A stretch of DNA of 64,000 nucleotides from Apostichopus japonicus (lineage: Eukaryota > Echinodermata > Holothuroidea > Aspidochirotida > Stichopodidae). Under the pieces are notes generated by a model. It saw only the letters and a list, made by a program, of their open reading frames with translations, did not search any database and was not told the DNA's origin. Below, one piece after another: positions 37,901-49,147 of the stretch. Within the stretch, counting starts at the first letter, position 1. Each line of letters begins with the position of its first letter. The position numbers were made by a program, and so were the translations under genes. The stretch is from positions 7,727,001 to 7,791,000 of the forward strand of contig NC_092562.1 of assembly GCF_037975245.1 (NCBI RefSeq), in the 5' to 3' direction.

Positions 37901-40900
37901 TGAGCTAATTAGAATGCAGACCACCAGACAGCTATAGGAATGATGAGCTAATTAGAATGCAGACCACCAGACAGCTATAGGAATGATGAGCTAATTAGAA
38001 TGCAGACCACCAGACAGCTATAGGAATGATGAGCTAATTAGAATGCAGACCACCAGACAGCTATAGGAATGATGAGCTAATTAGAATGCAGACCACCGGA
38101 CATCTATAGGAATGATGAGCTAATTAGAATGCAGACCACCGGACAGCTATAGGAATGATGAGCTAATTAGAATGCAGACCACCGGACAGCTATAGGAATG
38201 ATGAGCTAATTAGAATGCAGACCACCGGACAGCTATAGGAATGATCAGCTAATTAGAATGCAGACCACCGGACAGCTATAGCATTGATGAGCTAATTAGA
38301 ATGCAGACCACCGGACAGCTATAGGAATGATGAGCTAATTAGAATGCAGACCACCGGACAGCTATAGGAATGATCAGCTAATTAGAATGCAGACCACCAG
38401 ACAGCTAAAGGAATGATCAGCTAATTAGACCACCAGACAGCTATAGCAATGATGAGCTAATTAGAATGCAGACCACCAGACAGCTAAAGGAATGATCAGC
38501 TAATTAGACCACCAGACAGCTATAGCATTGATGAGCTAATTAGAATGCAGACCACCGGACAGCTATAGCATTGATGAGCTAATTAGAATGCAGACCACCG
38601 GACAGCTATAGCATTGATGAGCTAATTAGAATGCAGACCACCGGACAGCTATAGCATTGATGAGCTAATTAGAATGCAGACCACCGGACAGCTATAGCAT
38701 TGATGAGCTAATTAGAATGCAGACCACCGGACAGCTATAGCATTGATGAGCTAATTAGAATGCAGACCACCGGACAGCTATAGCATTGATGAGCTAATTA
38801 GAATGCAGACCACCGGACAGCTATAGCATTGATGAGCTAATTAGAATGCAGACCACCGGAAAGCTATAGCATTGATGAGCTAATTAGAATGCAGACCACC
38901 GGACAGCTATAGCATTGATGAGCTAATTAGAATGCAGACCACCGGACAGCTATAGGAATGATGAGCTAATTAGAATGCAGACCACCGGACAGCTATAGGA
39001 ATGATGAGCTAGTTAGAATGCAGACCACCGGACAGCTATAGGAATGATGAGCTAATTAGAATGCAGACCACCGGACAGCTATAGCAATGATGAGCTAATT
39101 AGAATGCAGACCACCGGACAGCTATAGGAATGATGAGCTAATTAGAATGCAGACCACCGGACAGCTATAGGAATGATGAGCTAATTAGAATGCAGACCAC
39201 CGGACAGCTATAGGAATGATGAGCTAATTAGAATGCAGACCACCGGACAGCTATAGGAATGATGAGCTAATTAGAATGCAGACCACCGGACAGCTATAGG
39301 AATGATGAGCTAATTAGAATGCAGACCACCGGACAGCTATAGGAATGATGAGCTAATTAGAATGCAGACCACCGGACAGCTATAGGAATGATGAGCTAAT
39401 TAGAATGCAGACCACCGGACAGCTATAGGAATGATGAGCTAATTAGAATGCAGACCACCGGACAGCTATAGGAATGATGAGCTAATTAGAATGCAGACCA
39501 CCGGACAGCTATAGGAATGATGAGCTAATTAGAATGCAGACCACCAGACAGCTATAGCATTGATGAGCTAATTAGAATGCAGACCACCGGACAGCTATAG
39601 GAATGATGAGCTAATTAGAATGCAGACCACCAGACAGCTAAAGGAATGATCAGCTAATTAGACCACCAGACAGCTATAGCATTGATGAGCTAATTAGAAT
39701 TCAGACCACCGGACAGCTATAGCATTGATGAGCTAATTAGAATGCAGACCACCAGACAGCTATAGCATTAATTAGAGTGAAGACATAATGCCTGCTATCT
39801 ATACTCTAGGAGGACTTGCTTTGGAAATTGTAGACATAGCACATTAGGCTTTTCCTGGTAGATATGTTATCATCATTAAAAAGGTGGGAAGTATAATAGT
39901 AAGGTAAAAGGACAGTTTCCTGCATTAAATGGTAAGTTGGAAATAAGTATTTTGTGATAAATAAATATCATAAATATAATATAGACCTACTTATATCAAG
40001 TAAATGTTGGTCTTTTGATGCTGCAGAACAAGATACAAAACTAATCATGGCATACCAGTTGAACAGCTATTTATAGTAAGCTCTCAATATTTCTCAGAAC
40101 CTTGCTCATACTGTGGCAGAAGTAGAGGTTTCTCAAATTACAAAAAGGGAAGCTATCTATTTACATGGGATACTATCTCCATTTATTAAGATGGAGGAAA
40201 CTTTTCAATTTAAATTTTCATACTTTTGCAGAAACTTCTTCAGATTGTGAAGCAGAAGGCAGATGCCAAAACAGTAGACATAACCCTCAAGTTTACTCTG
40301 AGCGCCTTGTGGAACCTAACAGATGAGTCTCCTGCAACCTGCTCCATCTTCCTCAATGAATGTGGTTTAGATCTCTTTATTGATATTTTAGAGGTACAAT
40401 TGCTTGTCCCATCACATTTTGATCTCTTGTCATATGTGACTTGAATGACTGATATATGCCAAAGCATATCGACATGTTCTCCTGTCTAACCCCCCCCCCA
40501 GAAAAATGATTTTGTTTTTTTTTGGGTCGTTGAATTCCTCCAGTTTTAATATGACTCATTATTTCTGGAACCCTTTTGTGACATATAAAATTCTTCTGGT
40601 TTTTTGTATTGAAAATATTTTCTCCAAACTAATTAGGTATTAGCTCAACTGGCAAAGCCAATTAATTTATGCCAGTGTTATGTGCTAATCTGTCTGTTGC
40701 TCTTAGTCTATTTTCTCAATCCTTACAAAAGTGGCTGAAGTTTGCTCAATTCAGGGCCTCATTAATGCTGACACAAAAATTAGGGCAAATGTAATTTAAG
40801 GTCAAGGGAGACCCATGAGACCCAAGGGAGACATGTCTGTTTTTGGGTGAAAATTGGTGAAAATGGATGAAAGGTGAAAGGGGAAATTGTTTGTAAAAGG

Positions 40901-43900
40901 ATAAGAGTTTAAAATCATTTGAGGTCATAACTGGCCTAAATCTTCTCTTAAAGGGCTTTATTCTAATTTTGATAACATGGTAACAGTAATCACTTGTTAG
41001 TGGAGTAAAGAAAGTGCACAGGTGAAGGGGATCAAAGGTCATACAAAGTAATAAGCAGCAACAAGCAACAATGATACAAACATGTATATTTCCTAGAGAC
41101 TTGTTCAATTCAAATTCATAATGGCAAAAGTAACAGTATATGGTTGTAGGTCATCCTTAGCATGTTATGGTGAAAACATGAAACCAGTTGTACATTCAGT
41201 CATCTCTTAATCATATCTGGTTATCTTATTAGGTTGAGCCTCCAGTAAAGACAAAGGTTATTAGAGTGTATGACAACCTCATTTACCATCACCTGACTCT
41301 CTGGACATATGATGTCACTTTGAGGGAAATTTATTTAAGGGAAATTAACTATCAAAATGAACTTTTAAAGTGTGGGCATCAGTCAATTTTTATTCCTTGT
41401 TGAAGTCCAAAGGAATCTATGCGATGGTTATGGCGTGTGTGGGGGTGTGTGTATTTATAGCTGGGTGTACGTATATGTGTGTGTATGTGACGCCTTGGCT
41501 TGTAAACATGATATCTCATGAACCAAATGTTGTCTGAACTGGAACGTTGGTATGTAGGTAACACTTGGTAAGTAGATGATCCCTTTGTTTTTCATGGTCA
41601 AAGGTCACCAGAGGTCAAAGGCTGAAAACCTTGTAAACACTATATCTTAAGAAGTAACATTGCTTGAATTGTACACTTCGTATGTTGGTAGCCCTTGGTG
41701 AGCAATTGGATCTCTTTTGTTTGCATGGAGGTCATTTAAGGTCACCAGAAGTCAAATGCTGAAAACCTTATAAACAGGATATCATAAGAAGTAAAAGTTA
41801 CTTTACCTCTAAACTTCAAAGTTCATTGAAGTCACTAGAGGTCAAATGCTGAAAACCTTATAAACAGGATATCATAAGAAGAAAAAGTTACTTTACCTCT
41901 AAACTTCAAAGGTCATTGAAGTCACTAGAGGTCAAAGGCTGAAAACCTTGTAAACACGATATCTCAAGAAGTAAGCATTGCTTGAATTTTAAACTTGGTA
42001 TGTTGGTAGCCCTAGGTGAGCAAATGATACCTAATGTTTGTCATGGAGGTCAAAGACTGAAACCTTGTAAACATGATATCTCAAGTAAAGTTGCTTGAAC
42101 TTTAAACTTGGTATGTTGGTAGCCCTCGGTGAGCAAATGATACCTAATGTTTGTCATGGAGGTCAAAGACTGAAACCTTGTAAACAGGATATCTCAAGAA
42201 AAGTTGCTTGAACTTTAAACTTGGTATGTTGGTAGCTCTTGGTTAGCAGATGATCAATATTGTTTTTATGGTGGTCATTTAAGGTCACCGGAAGGTAAAC
42301 TCTGAAAACCTTTAAAACATGATATCTCAAAGTAAGAATCATGGACACTTCTCATACCTTGTATATGGATTTGCCATATTGACTAAAGACCCCTATTGCC
42401 ATGTACAATAGACTGACATGTGTGTTATCATGTCACTGTGTAATTGTACATCAAAATAGTGATTCACGACATTTATATTATAAGAGCTATTTCTGGTGAA
42501 CAAGCAGAAGTTTAGTGTTATGAAGTCATCATAACCGCAATGCATTTTTCATTCTGGTTTTACTATTTTGAAGTATATACTTTTCATTGTTATAGATTTC
42601 TAAAAATGAAAATATTTACAATTGTTTACCAGACTTTCAAAGATGAGGCAACTTTACAAACAAAAGTTCTGGGGCTTATCAACAATATTGCAGAGGTCCA
42701 GTCACTACGAGATACCCTAATGAGAGAAGACTTTATTGAACATTGCAGGTAATTTTGTCACTGGAGGAATTTTTTTTCATCATTGTGTTACATATTATTA
42801 GATTGTGCTGAATAAGTGTGTTTTCATATGCTGAACCTGTACTTATAAGTTGGTTATGCGTGTGTTAACATTAAGTTGGTGAGAGTAACATTGCAGTTTG
42901 AAACTTTGTCCAATTTCTATATAATCAAATTATAAACATATTTCTTTATAATTTTATGATATAGAAATTGCTTCTGTACTAGGCACATGTCACATCCATG
43001 ATGTTGAAATGTAAGAAAGGGATTCATTCTGCATACAGAATGACACAAGAGATTGGAATAGTCTCACATTGACTTATAGATGTATTTCAGAATATATCTT
43101 TGATTATGCTCCCCTTTCAGGAACCTCTTGTTCAACAAACAGATAGAAGTGAGTTATTTTGCAGCAGGTATTGTTGCTCACCTTCTACATGAAGGGCCTG
43201 AGATGTGGAAATTGTCAGAAGAGAAGAGAAGTGAACTTAGATATGCTTTGGTAAGTAATCAAAACATATAAAGAAATGTTTTTTTAATTAGTGTTGCTTG
43301 CTCAATTTTATTTCAGTGGGACATACAGGGATGACAAATCTCAGAAAGACATAAGCCAATCAGGCAGACAACACCATAAATAACTATGTACTGTCCACCA
43401 ATGAATGAATTCATAGTGTTTATTGTTCACATTAGCACCTATTGTACACCGTAGTGTGATTGTATGTCTTGCACACATAATATGTGTTGTTCAGTGTAGA
43501 ATTTTGTTTTGATGTTGACCGTAAACATTTGCAATCATGTGTGTGTGTGTGTGTATGATACATGTGTGATGCCTCATTGTAGATGCGATATCTCAAAGAG
43601 CAAAGCCCCATGGTAACCTCCAGAAGCAGATTGTTTGTGGTGGAGGTTAAAGGTTAGTAGAGGTGAAAATGTGAAACCTTGTAAAGACAATATCTAAAGA
43701 ATTTAATCTTTGATGAATCCCATATTTATTATGTGGATGTTCCATATTGAGTAGATGAACCATATTGTTTCTTGGAGGTCAGCAGGGTTCAAAATCTAAA
43801 CACCTTGTAACCATGACATCTCAAGAAAGGAATCTTGCATGGATCTCAATTTTAGTACTTTGATGCCCCATATTTGAATAAATGAACCCTATGGTTTTTT

Positions 43901-45675
43901 TAGAGGACAAAATCTATTTGAGGTCATCAGAGATCAAAGTCTGAACATGTTATCTCAAGTATGGAGTTTGGGAAGAATCTCATACCCACTTGAGGAGTAC
44001 CAATCCTTATGGTGTTAAGCTAGCATCACTGATGGAGCTTATACCACAGCAATATTCTCTTTCCTATTTATCTGTCTGTCAGCATCAGTTCAAGTGTTTT
44101 TGCTGCAGCTCATATGCTCAGTCCTTATGAAAGCTTACCAAGTTGTTGTCCATTAGGGACTCCATTATTGCTTATACAAAAAGTAGATTGAAGATGATGT
44201 GGGCTCAAGGCAAGTCCAAACACAAATCATTTAAAATGCTTTTCCTCTTGAGGTTTGAGTCTGATCAGGATGAAACTTGGTAGGCAGAGTCCATTGGTGG
44301 TGGTCACAAAAGTTGTACAAGGGTAAGAGGTCAATGGGAAGTTGCAGAAATATGGAGTTGAGTGCAAACAAATGGATGCATCCTGCTACTCAAGATAGTT
44401 GGAATTTTCTTTGTTTAAACAAGATAGGAGACAACCAAGATTTAAACAATTCAGTTAGTGACAAGGCACGGTAAGCAGTACAGAACAATAGGTCCAATGT
44501 CATCTTAAGTATGTTACAGCAGAAATAAAATTGGTTGTAGTACATAGCTACTTTCCTCTGTTGTCTTTGTCATCGTGTATGAACTACAAGCCATGATAGT
44601 GCGAATAAGAGTTATTGTACAAGTCACTCTGCAAAGTCAATAGAGCTACAACATCACTCATATTTTAGTGCAATTCAGCGGTCCTTTCATGTCAGTGAAA
44701 CAGAACAGTCTCATGAGACCTTGTAAAAAGGGAAACATCAAAAAGATGCAGCTATATGTTTTCTTTCTTTTGCTCTATTTCATTACTAGATGCTATGAGA
44801 TCAGCCAACCATCATATCAGCCACTTGATACTTGATTTTATATTTTTCCTTTCCTTTTACATCTGACTAGTGATGAACTAAGCTAAGTACTTCAGTGGCT
44901 TCTGGTTCAATCAAAGTTGTTCATGTGAGACATTGATATGTACAAGAACATGGGGGGGGGGGTAGGGGGTTGTTGAGGAGTTTGATCCTAGAAATAAACT
45001 TTTGTTTATACCAGTGCCAGTGTTTCACTGCAAGAAATATTTTAAATTGTTGGAAGCTTTCCTTACAAGAATGCAACTAATTGTTTTGCAGCATAAAAGT
45101 ATCTCAGGCTGGCAAAACCCTGAGGGTGAGATGGTTGCCTATCGGTCCTTCAGTCCCTTCTTTCCTTTATTGACCTGCTACTTGATAGGAGAAGTGCAAC
45201 TTTGGTCCGTTTGGGCCATCCATCACGTTTGCTCTAAGAACCGTAAGTAAAACTATCTTAGTCATATTTTATTATCTTCACTATTGCTACTGGAACAAGT
45301 TTCAGGGTTTTACACAAAGCTTTTTTAAGCCATGTAATCAGTTATTATATTTTTCAGGTCACCTTGTGAGAACTAAATGAAGGTGAAGTTACTTATATGA
45401 AATTCTGTGGACATTGCTTACTGTGTCTGATAGAATTGGCATGTCTTCGTGTTTTAAAGAAGTGAATGATCTTGACACATTTATCTTTTACATTTTCAAC
45501 AGCTTCAAAGTATTGTCCAATGCTTGTTGAAGAAGGTGGAATGGATATACTTGAAGACATAATTACCAAGAGTGTCAGCCCATCAGTACATTCCGATGTC
45601 CTTGAACTAGCCAAGAAGGTTCTCTTTATTGTCAGTCAAAATGCAAACAATACCAACACAACAAGTAGTGTTTAG
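24959..45675 (+). CDS. ZYG11B: ZYG11-family substrate receptor of Cullin-2 ubiquitin ligase (11 coding exons)
   Basis: Coding join: 24959-25945, 26193-26336, 27905-27963, 28607-28724, 34440-34493, 36980-37138, 40232-40393, 42633-42748, 43121-43250, 45092-45242, 45503-45675. This totals 2253 bases, 750 residues plus stop, close to the roughly 744 of human ZYG11B. All introns are GT-AG with consistent phases. Seen in the protein: an elongin-C BC box SLQTLCLKYI (residues 8-17), leucine-rich repeats (about 80-310) and armadillo repeats (about 350-740). Family knowledge: ZYG11B recruits proteins with N-terminal glycine to CUL2-elongin BC for degradation. The pocket residues reported for the human protein have counterparts W534, N535, D538, N579 and E582. 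It resembles ZYG11A/B more than the paralogue ZER1 (KLLQIVKQK, LSALWNLTDESPATC). The ATG at 24959 follows an in-frame TGA at 24932; an upstream GTG is not a plausible start. Confidence 0.95.
26193..26336 (+). CDS. ZYG11B: ZYG11 exon 2
   Basis: 48 codons between CCACTCAG and GTAATA, translating IAGQVTEDQILEALLRY and on to ELVK. It aligns with the human segment linking the LRRs to the armadillo repeats. Confidence 0.92.
26450..27770 (+). repeat. Dispersed AGGTCA-rich repeat in ZYG11 intron 2
   Basis: A roughly 1.3-kb copy of a dispersed family. It opens with a degenerate TTGCCTGAGGAATCTGTGC-GTGTGTATGTGACACCTGC head, runs through GGTCAAAGTCTGAAAAC-type lines, and ends with GGTTGGTGGCAGAG and CATCAGGCTTTCTGG. 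The same order recurs in ABCD3 intron 4 (56330-57300). No coding capacity seen. Confidence 0.75.
27171..27310 (+). repeat. 40-bp minisatellite, 3.5 copies
   Basis: AGGTTATCTCAAATGGTC recurs at 27171, 27211, 27251 and 27291, an exact 40-bp period with one C/T difference. Confidence 0.92.
27905..27963 (+). CDS. ZYG11B: ZYG11 exon 3
   Basis: 59 bases (AILPQMRANPKHLGVQMAA plus a split codon), donor AG/GTGAGA. Armadillo region. Confidence 0.9.
27964..28606 (+). other. ZYG11 intron 3
   Basis: 643 bases. It holds an AT microsatellite near 28005-28037; otherwise I see nothing. Confidence 0.7.
28607..28724 (+). CDS. ZYG11B: ZYG11 exon 4
   Basis: 118 bases after TTGCAG, translating SACLYNLTKN through HAMENFSTQQQ. 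The codon split with exon 3 restores Ser. Matches the family's ASAC-FNLTK armadillo helix. Confidence 0.93.
30190..30720. repeat. Four degenerate 130-180 bp repeats
   Basis: Units near 30201, 30330, 30505 and 30630 share GGTTAGGCTACACTTCCC, TTGACTTAGTGTGG and CTAACATGTGGTCG. They sit inside copy A of the TIR element and are missing from copy B. Confidence 0.7.
30970..33545 (+). repeat. Segmentally repeated AGGTCA-rich block
   Basis: The block starts with the GGTTCCTTGCTAAAAGCAAAGGAACC head and a TG microsatellite (31029-31083). It then repeats segments of about 400 bp: GTTGGGAGTTGCTTCA at 31421, 32374 and 32774; GATATTTTGGGACAAGTTG at four places. It contains perfect AGGTCA direct repeats with 4-base spacing at 31348, 32301 and 32700 and with 1-base spacing at 31716. 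Confidence 0.8.
34440..34493 (+). CDS. ZYG11B: ZYG11 exon 5
   Basis: 18 codons, LQKNALLTLCSDRILQEV, between ACATTACAG and GTAAGT. Nearly identical to the human segment. It follows a 5.7-kb repeat-filled intron. Confidence 0.94.
34494..36979 (+). other. ZYG11 intron 5
   Basis: 2.5 kb. It holds a G-run (34852), another GGTTCCTTGCTGGAAGCAAAGGAACC repeat head at about 35738, and a non-LTR retrotransposon remnant (36098-36307). No other structure recognised. Confidence 0.65.
36098..36307 (-). pseudogene. Remnant of a non-LTR retrotransposon reverse transcriptase C-terminus
   Basis: The 69-codon antisense frame ends FPYVAAKGLNELPKECKNAN followed by SLNTFKHFIQ. This fits the pattern at the C-terminus of jockey/CR1-like reverse transcriptases (AAKLWN-LP-N-SLN-FK). 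Nothing upstream continues the protein, so it would be a dead 5'-truncated copy. Assignment is by pattern memory. Confidence 0.45.
36980..37138 (+). CDS. ZYG11B: ZYG11 exon 6
   Basis: 53 codons starting NFDRYKASRMVMDCL and containing RMAVAICSILAAKIST. Donor GTG/GTAAGT, phase 0. Armadillo repeats. Confidence 0.94.
37399..39776 (+). repeat. 43-bp minisatellite, about 55 copies (ZYG11 intron 6)
   Basis: The unit starts ATGCAGACCACC and carries CAGCTATAG and GATGAGCTAATTAGA. Variants cluster: CCAGAC early, CCGGAC later, GCATTGATGAG against GGAATGATGAG. At least three units (near 38421, 38505 and 39655) lack seven bases and are 36 bp long. Each unit has a TAATTA core. Flanking exons 6 and 7 are intact, so it is intronic. 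Confidence 0.96.
40232..40393 (+). CDS. ZYG11B: ZYG11 exon 7: degron-pocket segment
   Basis: 54 codons with KFTLSALWNLTDESPATC. W534, N535 and D538 correspond to glycine-degron pocket residues of human ZYG11B. The most conserved exon of the gene. Confidence 0.96.
40394..42632 (+). other. ZYG11 intron 7 with AGGTCA-rich repeats
   Basis: 41380-42370 holds a dispersed-family copy with a TGTGTGTATGTGACGCCTTGG head and several 90-140 bp lines of the form GAAAACCTTGTAAACACGATATCTCAAGAAG...TTAAACTTGGTATGTTGGTAGCC. Two neighbouring lines near 41740-41930 are nearly identical. The rest is unremarkable. Confidence 0.7.
42633..42748 (+). CDS. ZYG11B: ZYG11 exon 8: second pocket segment
   Basis: 116 bases with VLGLINNIAEVQSLRD. 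N579 and E582 match the remaining human pocket residues. Ends with a codon split in phase 2. Confidence 0.94.
43121..43250 (+). CDS. ZYG11B: ZYG11 exon 9
   Basis: 130 bases translating NLLFNKQIEVSYFAAGIVAH and on to RSELRYAL. Acceptor CCCCTTTCAG, donor GTAAGT. Confidence 0.94.
43251..45091 (+). other. ZYG11 intron 9
   Basis: 1.8 kb with a diverged dispersed repeat (43540-43980, GTGTGTGTGTATGATACATG head and GTAAAGACAATATC-like lines) and a G-run at 44952. No gene seen. Confidence 0.65.
45092..45242 (+). CDS. ZYG11B: ZYG11 exon 10
   Basis: 151 bases with EMVAYRSFSPFFPLLTCYL and VQLWSVWAIHHVCSKN. Donor C/GTAAGT, phase 1. Confidence 0.94.
45503..45675 (+). CDS. ZYG11B: ZYG11 exon 11, C-terminus and stop
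   Basis: Starts PSKYCPMLVEEGGMDILEDI after the phase-1 junction and ends TNTTSSV then TAG. The Asn/Thr-rich tail is not conserved in human. Confidence 0.94.
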
Positions 45676-46100
45676 GAATAGCAAGTTCTTACAATCAACA
45701 CAGAATCAGCAAAAACTAATTTTAGGGTCTTTTGTATAGATTCAGCACAGTAAGGATAACTAAAGAATGCTGTTGTTCTTTGGGGAGGTGTTGTGAATGC
45801 TCCCACAATTAGGTTCAGGAATGTGGCTTGAGCAAGGTGGCAATGGGGTCATCCCTTTATTTGATCGTTGCTACTTTGTCACATATCCTAGCATATTTGG
45901 ATAAATGTATGACATGCCTTTGTATAGGTTTGTGTATACACACACATTCAACACATTTTATTTGGTTACATACTCCTTATTTGTGACTGTGGACTGTCAA
46001 CTTACTTAATATGAATTACATGCTGCTTGTTAACCGATGCCAAGTCCATCTTCTCAGTCAAGTACACCAAGAATGTTCAAGTGTGCCTCAATTGCAACCA

Positions 46101-46106
46101 AATAAA
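46101..46106 (+). terminator. Polyadenylation signal AATAAA of the ZYG11 gene
   Basis: AATAAA about 425 bases after the stop codon, the first canonical signal I find in the 3' flank. It implies a 3' UTR of roughly 450 bases. Confidence 0.5.
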
Positions 46107-48930
46107 ACACTAATTCTGTCTTGTGAAATATACCACAATCATGGGCACAGTCTTATTGCTTATGAAAAAGTTAGTTTTTTAAGCTTATAATATATTCCTA
46201 CCCTAGAGAAATCCTCTCTGTATTGTTTCATTCTGTAAGATTTTGTACAACACTTATTAACATAAGGTGAAATACTTGCTCTTTTATTTACAAATTATAT
46301 ATCATAGATTCAACAGCAAATATCAAAGGACACTCCTTAACATATTTCTGAATAAGACTCATGGCTCACAATGTGGCTAATGTTATTAATTGATATACTT
46401 TTTCACATATCACATGATAGATATTTAAATGACCTGTTTATCTATTCTTTGTAAGAATTTTTACAGAGTGTAGTAATCAGATATCTTTTAACCTGCCAAG
46501 TATAGTTGACTTAATGTCATATTGTCAATTTTAGGCTTCATGTTAAATTCATGATGATCATGTCAGCTCAAGGTAGAGTGATGCAAATAACAGCATCTTA
46601 CCTTTAGTGTCAAAGGAACAAGCACAAGGGAACATTTAAACTTGATCTCCAACTTAGCTCAGCCAACAAGTGTGGTTTCAAGAAAATGGCCCCTTACCTC
46701 AGAATTCCCTATTGTCTAGAATTGTCTAGAAATTTTTAATTGTAAAACATGTTTAAATAATTTCTGAAGTTATTATTTATATAAGTGTGTGAAACAAGCA
46801 GGGATTTCTTGATATATGGGTGAAATTTCCTTAATGGAGTTTGTTATCATATCAATTATATATGATGGATTGCTTTTGCATCTCCCATCCTTATTAAAAT
46901 GTTTCCTATGGATGATCATTGGAGATCTGGGTGTAATATGCAGCTGAACTTGTTTTGTATTGAGCAGTTTGACAAACGAGAAGCAAAAGGGTGAAGAAAA
47001 GATGTGAAGAATAAATTGGCTTAGAAAATAAATCTTTCTTGATGTGTTCATTCCTGTTGGTCTAAAGTCAGAAGTAGAAGTAGAAACTTTTGACAATAAA
47101 AAAGAACGATTGTGTAGCATGTCTTAATTATTCTCCCCTTGAAAGAGTTTTGGAGTACACTGGGATCTTGTTGATGAATTTACAGCTGAACTACCATAAT
47201 CAGTTGTGGTAACCAGATTCATATTCCAAATACGGTTTCCAGATAAAAAGAGTCCCAGAAATGTTGTCCTGGATGTTGTATATTGTCTCAGGATGTTAAA
47301 TACTGTCCCAGGAATACCCAAGAAGTTTTAAAAAGGTTTATATAATTTAATTCTACCTGTTGGCCTTCAGTTTGTAGAACACCTCCAAAGTTGGCTGTGA
47401 TTTTTTACAACTATACAATCATTAAGTTCATTCATGATTCGTATTTGAAGCAAACCAGATAATTGAATAACTTCATAGGCTGAATTTCACATGGAATATA
47501 GCACAACATCTTGTTTAACTTAATGATAAATAATGACACTTCCAGTTATCTTCAAGATTATTGATATTGGATTTTTATATCTTGGCCATCTTGCAAAAAA
47601 TACTAGTTTCTGAATGAGGTGTTCTAAACTTAAGTATTTAAATATCATCCTTGAAACTTAGAACCAACAAATTCACTGAGGTGCATTCCCATTAAGTTAC
47701 ACCCCCTCCCCTCCCCCATCGAAAAACAGTGTAGGCAAAACCCTGTAAAAACATCACCAGGTGGGTGGGGAATATCCTAGAAAAAATATAGTTGTCTAAA
47801 GTTATGGAAAATATGTTTTGCTTGTCATGTATACTTAATTCTTAAGTAGCCTTGAATTCTACATTTCATGTTGCCATTTGAAAAGTGACCTTTTTGGGTT
47901 TTGATTTTGGAAGCTTGGGCAGATTTCATATTTGGTATAAAGGTTTATAACATTGATTACAAGAAGCCTTTTGTTTTTTGTGGAGGTCATTTGAAGTAAA
48001 AAAAATGCCAAACATTTACTTCACTCCACTCTTACCTGTCTCTCTACAGCTAAACATAATATTACAAGGGAAGCTTGGACAGATCACATACTTGGTATGT
48101 AATTGTACCATATTGAGTACAGGACGCCTATGCTGTGGGGAGAGGTCAATGGTCGTCAAATTGTGTAAACCATGTTTCACACAATATTTCATCAAAACAT
48201 GTCATATTTAGTATGTTGATGTATCACATTTAGTACAAGAAGCCTGTAGTGGAGGTCAATGGTCATTTCAGGACAGCCTGTGTCGTGAATTTATTTTTTG
48301 TCACATCACACAGTTTTCACTGTATCACTAAGATCATGTACGTCAGATTCATGAAGAAAACGGCTCATTTTACATCATCGAAACCAAATACATATTGCAT
48401 TCTGGTTGAACTATATCTTAAATATAAATTGGGGTTCAAAAGATGGTAACTGTTGTTAACTTGTTGAAAAATATACACTCCTGCTGAAGAGCACATCCTA
48501 CTGCTGGAATCTGTGGCCATGGAATGCACAACGTTAGTGGTTTGTCGCCACGATTCAAAGTCACATGCCTCATTTCCCCATCCCCTAACTTGTCCGGCCG
48601 GGCCCCTGTAGGCCCCCGTTGCCATTGCGTACGTCTTCATGATTACAAACGAAACCAAAGATAATAAGTCATGAACAACCTTTCTGTCATACTGAGAATA
48701 AGAAACCAACTTCACTAGTGGTTTGAACGGATGGACTGAATTGAAAAAAATAATCTGACTGGGAAATAATGCTAAGCCAGGACCAGCTCGTGATTTATAT
48801 CATACAACTTTCCAAACTCTCCCCCCCCCCCTTCCAACCCATCAAAAACGTGACCGTCCCTTCCCCTCCTCCAATAGCGTGCAATTTCATGGGCGATGCG
48901 CAAGTAATTTACAGAAAGGCCAAGTGACTG
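46107..48930. other. Intergenic region between the ZYG11 and ABCD3 genes
   Basis: About 2.8 kb, AT-rich. Open frames are short with no recognisable domain. 47880-48260 has diverged lines of the AGGTCA-rich repeat (CTTGGACAGATCACATACTTGG, GGAGGTCAATGGTCAT). Nothing else can be supported. Confidence 0.6.
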
Positions 48931-48936
48931 TAGCAT

Positions 48937-48942
48937 ATATAT
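48937..48942 (+). promoter_or_regulatory. Possible TATA box of the ABCD3 gene
   Basis: TATATA in GCATATATATGC, 81 bases before the start codon and in a plausible position for a core promoter. No experimental or conservation support. Confidence 0.3.
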
Positions 48943-49022
48943 GCACCCTCGATATCATCAACTCGTCATTGTTGTAACCTTGCCTCTCTCTACCAACTTG
49001 TACAGTTAAGGGCGAGTTAATC

Positions 49023-49147
49023 ATGGCTCCAGCAATCAGTAAAATTCTCTACAGCAAAACATCTGCAATAACCATTTGCTCAGGTTTTGCTATATTTTAC
49101 CTTTCTAGGCTAGCTCCTCTTAGCTTTTCGAGACAAAAGAGGAAAAG
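49023..49147 (+). CDS. ABCD3: ABCD3 exon 1: start codon and N-terminal hydrophobic segment
   Basis: [20 protein letters not shown] and on through a hydrophobic stretch to a basic RQKRKR end, the same layout as the PMP70 N-terminus used for peroxisomal targeting. Donor AG/GTAAGA, phase 2. Confidence 0.9.

Noticed and set aside
46773-48715. Antisense frames of 115-116 codons in the intergenic region
   Set aside because: Composition of random AT-rich DNA, no domains, no splice structure.
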